A stretch of DNA of 64,000 nt from Streptomyces maremycinicus. GTDB taxonomy: Bacteria > Actinomycetota > Actinomycetes > Streptomycetales > Streptomycetaceae. Numbering within the stretch: position 1 is the stretch's first letter; the number at the start of each line of letters is the position of its first letter. The notes under the pieces were generated by a model, which saw nothing but the letters and a program-made list of their open reading frames with translations, had not been told where the DNA came from and did no database searches. This document shows positions 50,047 through 59,162 of the stretch, piece after piece. Location of the stretch: assembly GCF_001184025.1 (NCBI RefSeq), contig NZ_BBYG01000009.1:372001-436000 (forward strand), read 5' to 3'. The translations under genes were made by a program, and so were the position numbers.

Positions 50047-50371
50047 CTCGCGATGACTCTCCTTGAGCTGCGGGACTGTCGAATGACATTCGATATGTAC
50101 GGGAGACGTGTACGGGGCACCCTGGAGTTCCCTGAGTCCCCGGAGTCCGCGAAGACGACGCGGCGGACGACACGGCGACAACGCGGCGCTGCGGCATATG
50201 CGGCGGGCGGATTCAGTACAGCCTATCGAAGGAAGGTTCTGTGGCGACATAGGGCGCACAGGCGGCGCACGATGCGTGTCGCAAGCCCCTTGTGCACCCC
50301 TGCGCGGGAAAGCCCCCTGCGCGTCGTCCGCGAGTGACTCGCGGACGACGCGCGGGTGGCGTGCGGGCCGC
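50047..50371. other. thrC-thrB intergenic region with a 33-bp palindrome
   Basis: At 50320-50352, 16-bp arms (CGCGTCGTCCGCGAGT) surround a single central base, an almost perfect palindrome placed 20 bp after the thrC stop; it probably terminates hom-thrC. The remainder presumably contains the thrB promoter; no other gene is seen. Confidence 0.7.
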
Positions 50372-51430
50372 TTACGCGAGTCCGAGGCGCTCGGCCGCCG
50401 TCGCCGCGTCGACCGGGACGGTGACGGGCTGCGGGGCGCCGGCGACGGCCCAGTCGGGGTCCTTCAGGCCGTTGCCGGTGACGGTGCAGACGATCTTCTG
50501 CCCCGGGTCGACCTTGCCCTGCTCGGCGGCCTTCAGCAGACCGGCCACGGACGCGGCCGACGCGGGCTCCACGAAGACACCCTCCTGCGCGGCCAACAGC
50601 CGGTAGGCGCGCAGGATCTCACGGTCCGTCACCTCGTCGATGAAGCCGCCGGACTCCTCCTGCGCGGCCAGCGCGAACTTCCAGGAGGCGGGGTTGCCGA
50701 TGCGGATCGCGGTGGCGATGGTCGACGGGTCCTTGACGACCTCGCCGCGCACGATCGGGGCGCTGCCCGACGCCTGGAAGCCCCACATACGGGGGGTCCG
50801 CAGGGCGATCTTGTCCGCGGCGTACTCCTGGTACCCCTTCCAGTACGCGGTGATGTTGCCCGCGTTGCCGACCGGCAGGACGTGGATGTCGGGGGCGTCG
50901 CCGAGCATGTCGACGATCTCGAACGCGGCCGTCTTCTGGCCCTCGATACGCACCGGGTTCACCGAATTGACCAGCGCCACGGGGTAGTTGTCGCTCAGCG
51001 CACGGGCGAGCGTCAGGCAGTCGTCGAAGTTGCCGTCGACCTGGAGGATCTTCGCCCCGTGCACGAGGGCCTGGCCCATCTTGCCGATCGCGATCTTGCC
51101 CTGCGGGACGAGGACGGCACACACCATCCCGGCCCGCACCGCGTAGGCGGCGGCGGACGCGGAGGTGTTGCCCGTGGAGGCGCAGATGACGGCCTGCGCA
51201 CCCTCCTCCTTGGCCCGCGTGATGGCCATGGTCATGCCGCGGTCCTTGAAGGACCCGGTGGGGTTGGCGCCCTCCACCTTGAGGTGGACCTCGCAGCCCG
51301 TGCGCTCGGAGAGCACCTGCGCGGGCACGAGGGGCGTGCCGCCCTCACGGAGCGTCACGACGGGCGTGCTGTCGGAAACCGGCAGCCGGTCCCGGTACTC
51401 CTCGATGATTCCGCGCCACTGGTGGGTCAT
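50372..51430 (-). CDS. thrC: threonine synthase
   Basis: This 352-residue PLP enzyme converts O-phosphohomoserine to threonine. The PLP lysine is Lys62 in [11 protein letters not shown]; the phosphate-binding loop is [14 protein letters not shown]. Short class typical of actinobacteria. It starts 7 bp after the hom stop, so hom-thrC are co-transcribed. Confidence 0.95.
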   Translation of the reverse strand: MTHQWRGIIEEYRDRLPVSDSTPVVTLREGGTPLVPAQVLSERTGCEVHLKVEGANPTGSFKDRGMTMAITRAKEEGAQAVICASTGNTSASAAAYAVRAGMVCAVLVPQGKIAIGKMGQALVHGAKILQVDGNFDDCLTLARALSDNYPVALVNSVNPVRIEGQKTAAFEIVDMLGDAPDIHVLPVGNAGNITAYWKGYQEYAADKIALRTPRMWGFQASGSAPIVRGEVVKDPSTIATAIRIGNPASWKFALAAQEESGGFIDEVTDREILRAYRLLAAQEGVFVEPASAASVAGLLKAAEQGKVDPGQKIVCTVTGNGLKDPDWAVAGAPQPVTVPVDAATAAERLGLA

Positions 51431-51436
51431 TGCTGG

Positions 51437-52738
51437 TTACTCTCCTTCAACCCGCATGATGCTGGCGACACCCCGCACGGTGTCGAGCTTGCGCAGCGCC
51501 TCGACGGTCCCGGAGAGGGAGGCGTCGGACGCGCGGTGGGTGACGACGACGAGAGAGGCCTCGCCGTCGCTGTCCTGTCGCCCTTGCTGGCGCACCGTAT
51601 CGATGGACACGCCGTGCTCGGCGAACACGGTCGCCACCTGGGCGAGAACACCCGGTTTGTCGGCGACGTCCAGGCTGATGTGGTAGCGCGTGACGACGTC
51701 GCCCATCGGCGACACCGGCAGGGCGGCATACGCCGACTCGCCGGGCCCCGTTGCCCCGCTGAGCCGGTTGCGGCAGACGGCGACGAGGTCGCCGAGCACG
51801 GCGGAGGCGGTGGGAGCACCGCCGGCGCCGGGACCGTAGAACATGAGCTGCCCGGCCGCGTCCGACTCCACGAACACGGCGTTGTAGGCGCCGCGCACGG
51901 AGGCCAGCGGGTGGCTCAGCGGAATCATCGCGGGATGCACGCGCGCGGTGACCGACCCGCCGTCCGCGGCCCGCTCACAGATGGCGAGCAGCTTGATGGT
52001 GCAGCCCATCTCCCTGGCCGAGGCGAAGTCGGCCGCGGTCACCTCGGTCATGCCCTCGCGGTAGACGTCGTCGAGACGCACGCGCGTGTGGAAGGCGATC
52101 CCGGCGAGGATGGCCGCCTTGGCGGCGGCGTCGAACGCCTCGACGTCGGCCGTGGGGTCGGCCTCGGCGTAGCCCAGGGCGGTGGCCTCGTCGAGGGCCT
52201 CCTGGTAGCCGGCGCCGGTGGAGTCCATCTTGTCGAGGATGAAGTTCGTGGTGCCGTTGACGATCCCGAGCACCCGGTTGACCTTGTCCCCGGCGAGGGA
52301 CTCGCGCAGCGGCCGGATCAGCGGGATGGCACCGGCGACGGAGGCCTCGTAGTAGAGGTCCTCGCCGTGCTCCTCGGCGGCTGCGTGCAGCGCGGCGCCG
52401 TCCTGGGCGAGCAGGGCCTTGTTCGCGGAGACGACGGAGGCGCCGTACTCGAAGGCGGTGGTGATGAGCGTACGAGCGGGCTCGATGCCCCCGATGACCT
52501 CGACGACGACGTCGATGTCCCCGCGCTTGACGAGGGCGGTGGCGTCGGTGGTGACGAGGGCGGGGTCGATGCCGTCACGGACGCGCGAAGGCCGCCGGAC
52601 CGCCACACCGGCGAGTTCCACGGGGGCCCCGATCCGCGCGGCGAGGTCGTCGGCGTGCGTCGTCATGATGCGCGCCACCTCTGAGCCGACCACTCCACAG
52701 CCCAGCAGCGCCACCTTCAGCGGACGCGTACGCATCAT
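51437..52738 (-). CDS. hom: homoserine dehydrogenase
   Basis: This ~433-residue NAD(P)H-dependent enzyme reduces aspartate semialdehyde to homoserine. N-terminal Rossmann motif VALLGCGVVGSEVAR; substrate-domain VNGTTNFILDKM and EADPTADVEAFDAAAKAAILA; C-terminal ACT domain (HISLDVADKPGVLAQVATVF) implying feedback control by threonine. ATG at 52738 or the adjacent 52735. It follows lysA by 167 bp, both in the aspartate family. Confidence 0.95.
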   Translation of the reverse strand: MMRTRPLKVALLGCGVVGSEVARIMTTHADDLAARIGAPVELAGVAVRRPSRVRDGIDPALVTTDATALVKRGDIDVVVEVIGGIEPARTLITTAFEYGASVVSANKALLAQDGAALHAAAEEHGEDLYYEASVAGAIPLIRPLRESLAGDKVNRVLGIVNGTTNFILDKMDSTGAGYQEALDEATALGYAEADPTADVEAFDAAAKAAILAGIAFHTRVRLDDVYREGMTEVTAADFASAREMGCTIKLLAICERAADGGSVTARVHPAMIPLSHPLASVRGAYNAVFVESDAAGQLMFYGPGAGGAPTASAVLGDLVAVCRNRLSGATGPGESAYAALPVSPMGDVVTRYHISLDVADKPGVLAQVATVFAEHGVSIDTVRQQGRQDSDGEASLVVVTHRASDASLSGTVEALRKLDTVRGVASIMRVEGE

Positions 52739-52905
52739 CCGACCTCGTTTCCTCATACCGTCTACGGTTGTTTCCGGTTGCCCCAGTCTCACTCACCGGA
52801 CCGGAGTTTCTATCCCTGGTCCGGATCGTGAGACATCTATTTCATTTTCACCGGGGTGACAGACAGGAGATCTTCCGCCTTTCTTTCTCCCGCCTTTTCT
52901 CCCGC

Positions 52906-54297
52906 TCAGCCCACGTCGAGCCGCAGCAGATCCTCCTCGGTCTCCCGCCGCACGATGACCCGCGACTCGCCCTCGCGCACGGCCACCACCGGCGGGCGCA
53001 GCACATGGTTGTAGTTGCTGGCCATGGACCGGCAGTACGCACCCGTGGCGGGTACGGCGATCAGGTCACCCGGTGCCAGGTCGGACGGCAGGAACGCGTC
53101 CTTCACGACGATGTCGCCGCTCTCGCAGTGCTTGCCGACGACCCGCGCGAGCATCGGCGCGGCGTCCGAGGTCCGGGAGACCAGCGCCACGCTGTACTCC
53201 GCGTCGTACAGCGCGGTACGGATGTTGTCCGACATGCCGCCGTCGACGGAGACGTACGTACGCAGCCCGTCGAGGGGCTTGATGGTGCCGACCTCGTAGA
53301 GGGTGAAGGCGGTCGGCCCGACGATGGCCCGCCCCGGCTCGACGGAGATCCGCGGGGTGCGCAGCCGCGCCCCCTCGCACTCACGCGTGACGATCTCGGT
53401 GAGCGCCTTGGCGATCTCGTGCGGCTCACGGGGATCGTCGTCACTGGTGTACGCGATCCCGAGGCCGCCGCCGAGGTCGATCTCGGGCAGCTCGACGCCG
53501 TGCTCGTCACGGATGTCCTTGAGCAGCCCGACGACCCGGTGGGCGGCGACCTCGAAGCCGGACATGTCGAAGATCTGCGAGCCGATGTGGGAGTGCAGCC
53601 CGATGAGTTCCAGCCCGTCGAGCTGGAGCGCCCGCCGGACGGCTTCCGCCGCCTGTCCGCCCGCGAGCGGAATCCCGAACTTCTGGTCCTCGTGCGCGGT
53701 CGCGATGAACTCGTGCGTATGGGCCTCGACGCCGACGGTGATACGGATCTGCACCCGCTGCCGCTTGCCGAGGGACTGCGCGACATGGGCGACGCGCACG
53801 ATCTCCTGGAAGGAGTCGAGAACGATACGTCCGACACCGGCTTCGATGGCGCGGTGGATCTCGTCGACGGACTTGTTGTTGCCGTGGAAGGCGATGCGGT
53901 CGGCGGGCATGCCGGCGGAGAGGGCGGTGGCCAGCTCACCGCCCGAGCAGACGTCGAGGTTCAGCCCCTCCTCGTGCAGCCACCGCACGACGGCCCGGGA
54001 CAGGAACGCCTTGCCGGCGTAGAAGACGTCGGCGTCGTTGCCGAAGGCGGTGCGCCAGGCGCGCGCCCGCTCCCGGAAGTCGGCCTCGTCGAGGATGTAG
54101 GCGGGCGTGCCGTGCTGCTCGGCGAGGGTGCCGACATCGACGCCGCCCACGGTCAGCGCGCCGTCGGCATTGCGGCTGACGGTGTGCGCCCAGACCTTCG
54201 GGTCGAGGGCGTTGAGGTCGGCGGGCGGGGCGGAGTAGTGGCCCTCCGGAAGGACGTCGGCGTGGCGGGGCCCGGCGGGGTGGGCGGAACGGCTCAT
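52906..54297 (-). CDS. lysA: diaminopimelate decarboxylase
   Basis: This 463-residue fold-type III PLP enzyme makes lysine from meso-diaminopimelate. PLP lysine Lys96 in VFYAGKAFLSRAV; glycine-rich phosphate loop DLGGGLGIAY; EPGRAIVG; dimer-interface CESGDIV and GAYCRSMASNYN. A ~50-residue N-terminal extension is normal for actinobacteria. It lies 15 bp after nrtL, in an operon. Confidence 0.95.
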   Translation of the reverse strand: MSRSAHPAGPRHADVLPEGHYSAPPADLNALDPKVWAHTVSRNADGALTVGGVDVGTLAEQHGTPAYILDEADFRERARAWRTAFGNDADVFYAGKAFLSRAVVRWLHEEGLNLDVCSGGELATALSAGMPADRIAFHGNNKSVDEIHRAIEAGVGRIVLDSFQEIVRVAHVAQSLGKRQRVQIRITVGVEAHTHEFIATAHEDQKFGIPLAGGQAAEAVRRALQLDGLELIGLHSHIGSQIFDMSGFEVAAHRVVGLLKDIRDEHGVELPEIDLGGGLGIAYTSDDDPREPHEIAKALTEIVTRECEGARLRTPRISVEPGRAIVGPTAFTLYEVGTIKPLDGLRTYVSVDGGMSDNIRTALYDAEYSVALVSRTSDAAPMLARVVGKHCESGDIVVKDAFLPSDLAPGDLIAVPATGAYCRSMASNYNHVLRPPVVAVREGESRVIVRRETEEDLLRLDVG

Positions 54298-54312
54298 CTT
54301 GGGCGTGCTCTT

Positions 54313-55395
54313 TCAGAGATGGTCGGGTGCGTCGATGCCGAGCAGGGTCAGGCCGCCGGCCAGCACTGTCCCGGCGGCTTCGGCGAGCGCGAGCCGGGCA
54401 CGATGGGCGGCCGAGGGTTTCTCCTCACCCCGGGGCAGGACGGTGGCGAGCAGAGGGCTGACGGCGTCGGCGACGGCGAGGAGCTGCCGCGCCAGCCGGT
54501 CGGGAGCGCGCCGGGTCGCGGCCGCGGCCAGGATGCGGGGATGGTCGGCGAGGACGATCTCGAGTTCGCGTACGTCCTGGACGTCGCCGGGATGGGCGTC
54601 GAAACCCAGGTCGGCGGCGTTACGGCTGAGCGCCCGGGTGCGGGCGTGCGCGTAACGGACCCGGAAGAGCGGGTTGCTCTCCCGCTGGGCCAGAAGATCG
54701 GCGGCGGCGCGGGGCCGGTCATGGGCGGCGGCGTGGAGCAGCGCCCAGCGCCCGGCGTCGCGGCCGAGCGACACGGGGTCGACCGGGGCGGCGGGGACGG
54801 GACGCACGTTGACGTCGAGCGGAGCCGGCGCGTCGGGCGTGCCGTACGCGTCGACCCCGGCGCCCAGCACCTCGGCCCACGCCCGCTCGGGACGCGCCGC
54901 ACAGCTGGTACGGACGAGCGCGCCCTGCGAACGCAGCAGACGGGCGACGACGTCCATGACCACGACGGCCCGGACCTCGTGAGGAGCGTGCAGCTGCACG
55001 ACCTGCCCGGTGGGGCCGTCGGCGTACCCGTACCTCACCCCGCTCCCGAGGATCTCCCGCACGAGCGAGGCCGAGCCGTGGGCGTGCGCCCGCTCCTGCG
55101 CTTGTGCTTGCGCTCCGTGCAGGCTGATGTTGAGGAACCCGGGCCCGCTGACGACGACGTCACCGATGCCGTCCGCGCCGAGGAGATACGGCCGAAGGAC
55201 CTCGGCGACCCGCCGCGACGGCTGCCCGGCCGGCCGCGCCAGCTGAAGCGCGATGTTCGTCGCGTAGTCCCCACAGCCACCGGCCCCCGGCACGGTGACG
55301 ACGGCCCGCCCCGGCACGACCACCCGCAGCTCCCCGTCGTCGACAGCACGACGCACCGCGCACAGCACGACACGAGAAAGCTCGACGGGGTTCAC
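54313..55395 (-). CDS. nrtL: ArgS-related anticodon-binding protein NrtL
   Basis: This ~360-residue protein resembles part of arginyl-tRNA synthetase: an Add1-like N-terminal domain (GDYATNIALQLARPAGQPSRRVAEVL; GDVVVSGPGFLNISL) and a C-terminal DALR anticodon-binding domain (NPLFRVRYAHARTRALSRN; LAEAAGTVLAGGLTLLGI). The catalytic core with HIGH and KMSK motifs is absent, so it cannot aminoacylate. The pairing with lysA is conserved in streptomycetes. GTG at 55395 (MNPVELSRVVLCAVRRAVDD) is chosen. Role unknown; tRNA binding is inferred. Confidence 0.85.
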   Translation of the reverse strand: MNPVELSRVVLCAVRRAVDDGELRVVVPGRAVVTVPGAGGCGDYATNIALQLARPAGQPSRRVAEVLRPYLLGADGIGDVVVSGPGFLNISLHGAQAQAQERAHAHGSASLVREILGSGVRYGYADGPTGQVVQLHAPHEVRAVVVMDVVARLLRSQGALVRTSCAARPERAWAEVLGAGVDAYGTPDAPAPLDVNVRPVPAAPVDPVSLGRDAGRWALLHAAAHDRPRAAADLLAQRESNPLFRVRYAHARTRALSRNAADLGFDAHPGDVQDVRELEIVLADHPRILAAAATRRAPDRLARQLLAVADAVSPLLATVLPRGEEKPSAAHRARLALAEAAGTVLAGGLTLLGIDAPDHL

Positions 55396-56099
55396 GGCAC
55401 AAGCGTAGGGGAGGAAGGGGCCAGGCAGGCGAGCCGGTTTCCGAATGGTCCGGGATGTGGACGGGGCGGGGGTGGCCGCGGCGGTGGGAAGGTCAGGGAC
55501 GGGGTGACGGCCGTGGGGGGTGCGGGGCGCTCCGGGGGGTGCGGGGAGCCCCGGGGGGTGCGGGGAGCCCCGGGGGGTGCGGGGAGCCTCGGGGGGTGCG
55601 GGGAGCCTCGGGGGGGTGCGAGGGGGCTGGGCCGGGGCGCTGGCTTTAGGGGGGCGGGACGACGGGCCGTGGGGGCTGGTTGAGGAGGAGGGCGGGGCGC
55701 TGGCCTCGGGGCGGGGCGTGGACGCCCTCGGGGGGGGCTGGCTGAGAAGGACGGGGTGGGGGGCGAAGCGCCGGATGAGAAGAGGGGCAGGGCGACAGCC
55801 GTGGGGGCGGGGCGCTGGTGGTGGGGTTGTGTTGTCGGCTCCGGAGAGGCGCCGGGCGACGAGGGGTCCCGGGGAGCGGAACCACGGAGACCGCGGCGAC
55901 GACCAGCCCCCGGACTGATCTGGAGACGTGATGGCGGACTGGACGTACCGGGTGGGTCGGGTCCAGTGAGGCACAGGGTGTCCTGGGTGCGACCGGATGT
56001 CGTGGCTGCGCGTTGGGTGTCGTTGGTGCGGTCGGGGTGTCCTGGGTGGACTGAGGCACGGGATGCGGTCAGGTCTCAGAAGTGGTGCTGGCAGCGGTG
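55396..56099. other. long G-rich intergenic region upstream of nrtL
   Basis: These 704 bp between the response regulator and nrtL contain the 19-bp repeat array and further G-runs. No plausible gene is seen on either strand; apparent frames are Gly/Arg/Pro low-complexity shadows. Confidence 0.6.
55521..55635. repeat. 19-bp G-rich minisatellite, about six units
   Basis: Units beginning TGCGGGG start at 55521, 55540, 55559, 55578, 55597 and 55617, i.e. a 19-bp period (one 20-bp step). A typical unit is TGCGGGGAGCCCCGGGGGG, containing a CGGGGAGCCCCG palindrome. Placed ~130-230 bp upstream of nrtL. Confidence 0.85.
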
Positions 56100-56603
56100 C
56101 TAGTCGCCCGTCCCTGGGCCGGCGCCGCCCGGCCCGAGACCCTTCCCCACACCCACACCTTCCCCTGCCCCTGCCCCTGCCCCGAAGACGGTCCCGATCC
56201 CGAGCCCCGACTCCCGCCCCGGAATCGCTCCACGCTCCATCAATTCCCCGACGACGGAGACAAGTTCGGCAGGATCGAAGGGCTTGGCGAGGAACGCGTC
56301 GACGCCGACCTCGAGACCGGCCTCGACCTCGTACTGCGTACAGGCGCTGATGACGACAAGCGGAAGATCACGCGTCCGCGGATCAGCACGCAGCCGGGCG
56401 GCGGTACGCAACCCGTCCAACCGGGGCATGACGACATCGAGCGTCACAAGATCGGGCTGCACCTGATGAACGACATCCAGACACTCGACACCATCGCCCG
56501 CGGTCACGACCTCGATGCCCTCCAGCTCGAGATTGACCCTGATCAGCTGCCGGATGACCTTGTTGTCGTCCACAACAAGCACCCGGCCCGACGCGCCTGG
56601 CAC
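56100..56603 (-). CDS. single-domain response regulator
   Basis: This ~167-residue protein is a CheY-like receiver: acidic pocket VVDDN (residues 10-14), phosphoacceptor Asp56 in LVTLDVVMPRLDG, Thr/Ser switch in VVISACT, and Lys in FLAKPFDPAEL. There is no DNA-binding output domain; a ~40-residue Gly-rich tail follows. Partner kinase not adjacent. GTG at 56603 is the best start but its ribosome site is weak. It sits between nrtL and tRNA-Arg. Confidence 0.85.
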   Translation of the reverse strand: MPGASGRVLVVDDNKVIRQLIRVNLELEGIEVVTAGDGVECLDVVHQVQPDLVTLDVVMPRLDGLRTAARLRADPRTRDLPLVVISACTQYEVEAGLEVGVDAFLAKPFDPAELVSVVGELMERGAIPGRESGLGIGTVFGAGAGAGEGVGVGKGLGPGGAGPGTGD

Positions 56604-56771
56604 AACTCGAGAGTAGGTCCGGACCGGCCACCGCGTCCGGGTTTTCCCCACTTCCACCCCGTGCGGGCGACCCACACCCCTCCCCGGACCCGCAGAAACC
56701 CGTTCATGAACACCCCGAGCGAGCTGGTAGTGTTCTACCCGTCGCCGCGAGCAACACCTCACGACCGACAC

Positions 56772-56843
56772 GCCCCCGTAGCTCAGGGGATAGAGCAACG
56801 GCCTCCGGAGCCGTGTGCGCAGGTTCGAATCCTGCCGGGGGCA
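56772..56843 (+). tRNA. tRNA-Arg (anticodon CCG)
   Basis: Cloverleaf: acceptor GCCCCCG/CGGGGGC, D-arm GCTC/GAGC, anticodon stem ACGGC/GCCGT with loop CTCCGGA (anticodon CCG), variable loop GTGC, T-arm GCAGG-TTCGAAT-CCTGC, discriminator A at 56843. CCA is not fully encoded. Its 3' end is the probable attachment site of the integrated element that follows. Confidence 0.95.
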
Positions 56844-56860
56844 CCTTGATTTAGGTGCCC
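56819..56860. other. probable attL of the integrative element
   Basis: The tRNA-Arg 3' half lies immediately before the element's int gene module. Integrases of this class use the 3' end of tRNA genes; the exact core cannot be set without the other junction, outside the window. GGGCACC/GGTGCCC (56839-56845 and 56854-56860) form an inverted repeat overlapping the tRNA end. Confidence 0.6.
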
Positions 56861-56861
56861 A

Positions 56862-56901
56862 AAGACCCCGTCACCAGCGGAAACGCTGAGGCCGGGGTCT
56901 T
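56862..56901 (+). terminator. terminator downstream of tRNA-Arg
   Basis: A 9-bp stem AAGACCCCG/CGGGGTCTT encloses CAGCG-GAAA-CGCTG with a GNRA tetraloop, 19 bp after the tRNA. Confidence 0.7.
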
Positions 56902-57019
56902 CGCGTATGTGCAGGCGTATGCAGCTCACAGCGACCCTATGACGCGGTCTGTGGACTATGCGTGGACAAGATCTTGGGCTATCTGCCCTGGTCAGCCCCA
57001 GGATTCTCAGCCGCGTTAG

Positions 57020-57403
57020 TCAGCCGGCGTCCGGCCACTCCTCGGGAGGCAGCGGCGGCTCTGGGTCGGTTCGCCGTTCCACCTGTCGCGCGTTCTCCCC
57101 TCGCAGGCTGGTCAACCACGGCCATAGATCCGGCAGAGCCTGCTGCGGACAGGCGAGGCGGTGTTCGACGCGGCACCGCTGGAACTGGTCCGGCGGACAC
57201 ACTCCGTAGACCGTGACCCGCCCATCAGACAACTCGATCCAGCGGTGCTCCGCCGGCACCGTGTGGGCCAGCGGACGCATGTCCGGCTCCAACAGCACCC
57301 AGTCCTGCTCAAGCGTCGCTACTCGATCCTGCATCAGCCCGCAGTAAGGGCACTGGCTCTGCCCACTGCCTAATCGGCGCGGTTTCTCACTTAAAGCCCC
57401 CAT
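57020..57403 (-). CDS. DUF6083-like protein (element cargo)
   Basis: This ~127-residue protein has a Cys-rich N-terminal motif (CPYCG), then WVLLEPD, PAEHRWIELSDGRVTVYGVCPPDQFQRCRVEHRLACP and an acidic/proline C-terminal tail, matching the DUF6083 pattern as I recall it. The ATG at 57403 is tentative because the ribosome site is weak; the frame extends upstream without support. It lies between the att site and int, a usual cargo position. Function unknown. Confidence 0.65.
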   Translation of the reverse strand: MGALSEKPRRLGSGQSQCPYCGLMQDRVATLEQDWVLLEPDMRPLAHTVPAEHRWIELSDGRVTVYGVCPPDQFQRCRVEHRLACPQQALPDLWPWLTSLRGENARQVERRTDPEPPLPPEEWPDAG

Positions 57404-57597
57404 AACGTGAGGGTCGCCAGGCTGTCGGCCAAGGCGTAGAGCACGAACCAGACGGAACACCTGGGGTGGCAGTGCGCCGATGAGAAGAGACACGACGCGG
57501 CAGGTGCAACCAGCACCTACCGGCCGACGAAACGCGGCCGAGACATGGCGAAGCCCCCGGCCCAAGCGGGCTGGGGGCTGACGCCTTCGGTGTGCGA

Positions 57598-58971
57598 TCA
57601 CTCGTACTCGCGCAACAGCTCCTCGATCTTTCGGTTGGCCACCTCCTGCCGACCATCGATGCATTTGGCATAGCGAGACAGCAGGACTTCCACACTGTTG
57701 CCCGCCCGTTCGGCAACCTCGGTCGCATCCACTCCGGAGTTGAGCCAGGTGGACAGCGCCGAGTGCCGCAAGTCATACGGCCGCGCAGCGAGCGGCGAGG
57801 CGACGGCGGCCGGCGGAAGCGCCAGAAGTCGGGCTTCCTGCCAGACGCGGTAATAGGTCGACGAGCCGACCACTCCCCCACGCTCGTTGGTGAACATCCG
57901 CCCGTCCTCGGCGGTCCCGAAGACATCGAGGTGCTGTCGCAGAATGGCAACAAGCTGAGGCGGGATCGGCACAGGCCGGACTTCTTCAGCGGGCCGGTTC
58001 TTCAAGCCACGGTCGTCATGCGTCTCCCCGGAGTCCGTCCACTGCTTGCCGGCAGTGGGCCGGGTCCGGTGAAGAAGCGCCGTACCCCAGCCCGCTTCAG
58101 GCAGCTTCAGATCCGCTTCCGTGAGTCCCACAACCTCGGCGGGTCGGAAGGCGCCGTAGTACATGCAGGCGAACAAGCCGACCAGTCGGCGGCCGCGGGC
58201 CCTGCCATATCCGCCGACGTACGAGACAGCGGTCAGCAGGGAACGCGCCTGCTCAGGATTGGCGACCACGCGCGGATCGACTTCCCCCGCGACCTTCGGC
58301 TTCTTCCACCGAATTCCAGTGATCGGATTCTCTTTGAACTCTCCGAGGTCCACTGCATAGTGCAGGGCGTTGACGAGCGTGCGTCGCTTTCGGCGTACGG
58401 TCTCCGCAGCAGCCGCGGTTCCGTCAAGCTTCAGCTTCAGCGAGTCCAGGACAGCCCTGGCAAGGGCGGCGTCCCCAAGGTCGGCCAGGGGACGCGATGC
58501 CTTCGAGACCCAGTGCAGCACGCTCGCGACGTCGTCCGGCAAGTCGCGATCATCGGGGCCAGGCAGGACGAAGCCCCAATTGCGCAGTGTCTTCCTGATC
58601 AGCTCCTCAGGAGGCCGGCCCGGCCGGTCGTCCAGAAGCGCCATGGTCACCGCGGTCAACGACTCGTTGATCCCGCTACGCGTGTTGGGGGCCGTATGAG
58701 GCCACTTCATAGCGAGGTACTTGAGAGCGAAGGCGTACCAGCTCGTCGAGGCCGCTTTTTCGATCATCGAGTCAGGCAGACCCGTGACCGTGTCGAACTC
58801 TTCACCAGCATGGGCAGCCCGGAGGAGTTTGGAACGGTAGTGATCAGCCAACCCCTTGGTGCGGAACTGATCGGAGAACACATTCCCGGCAACAATCCAC
58901 CGGACGTCATAAGACGACTTCTTCGTGTTCCTCTTGCGAACACCCCACACCTTCACATCGAGAGACTTCAC
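57598..58971 (-). CDS. int: tyrosine-recombinase integrase of an AICE
   Basis: This ~457-residue site-specific recombinase has an N-terminal SAM-like DNA-binding segment and a catalytic domain with Arg276 (YGAFRPAEV), Arg402 (YDLRHSA) and nucleophile Tyr434 (LSRYAKC). The first His of the HxxR motif is Tyr399 and the later His is Asn425, variants seen in other streptomycete integrases. GTG at 58971 overlaps the xis stop by 4 bp. It integrates the element at the tRNA-Arg gene next door. Confidence 0.93.
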   Translation of the reverse strand: MKSLDVKVWGVRKRNTKKSSYDVRWIVAGNVFSDQFRTKGLADHYRSKLLRAAHAGEEFDTVTGLPDSMIEKAASTSWYAFALKYLAMKWPHTAPNTRSGINESLTAVTMALLDDRPGRPPEELIRKTLRNWGFVLPGPDDRDLPDDVASVLHWVSKASRPLADLGDAALARAVLDSLKLKLDGTAAAAETVRRKRRTLVNALHYAVDLGEFKENPITGIRWKKPKVAGEVDPRVVANPEQARSLLTAVSYVGGYGRARGRRLVGLFACMYYGAFRPAEVVGLTEADLKLPEAGWGTALLHRTRPTAGKQWTDSGETHDDRGLKNRPAEEVRPVPIPPQLVAILRQHLDVFGTAEDGRMFTNERGGVVGSSTYYRVWQEARLLALPPAAVASPLAARPYDLRHSALSTWLNSGVDATEVAERAGNSVEVLLSRYAKCIDGRQEVANRKIEELLREYE

Positions 58972-59162
58972 GCAGCAGCCTCCAGCTGTCGCAGCCACGT
59001 AGTGAAGTCACTCCGCCAGACGCGGAGCTCCCCGTTGGGCAGCTTGAACGCGGCTGGCCCGTATCCCAGTTCCCGCCAGCGGTAGAAGGTGCGCCGGGAG
59101 ACTCCGCCCAGCTCGACGAGGATCTGCGGAACGGTCATCAGTTCGTCTCGTCGGCGGTCCAC
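58968..59162 (-). CDS. xis: excisionase (helix-turn-helix)
   Basis: This 64-residue winged-helix protein (VPQILVELGGVSRRTFYRWRELGYGPAAFKLPNGELRVWRSD) helps Int excise the element. GTG at 59162 has an AAGGAG site 7 bp upstream and therefore starts inside the 3' end of repSA (25-bp overlap); an ATG at 59138 is less well supported. It overlaps int by 4 bp. Confidence 0.9.
   Translation of the reverse strand: MDRRRDELMTVPQILVELGGVSRRTFYRWRELGYGPAAFKLPNGELRVWRSDFTTWLRQLEAAA

Noticed and set aside
49102..52738. T-box or amino-acid riboswitch for hom-thrC or thrB
   Set aside because: No specifier loop or T-box core is visible; only terminator-like palindromes.
55521..55635. CRISPR array
   Set aside because: The 19-bp units are directly adjacent with no unique spacers and no cas genes nearby.
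57598..58971. Integrase as pseudogene because of Tyr399 and Asn425
   Set aside because: Both Arg residues and nucleophilic Tyr are intact, full length, and such substitutions are tolerated in related integrases.
59138..59138. ATG at 59138 as xis start
   Set aside because: It gives a neat TGATG overlap with repSA, but the GTG at 59162 has a far stronger AAGGAG ribosome site.
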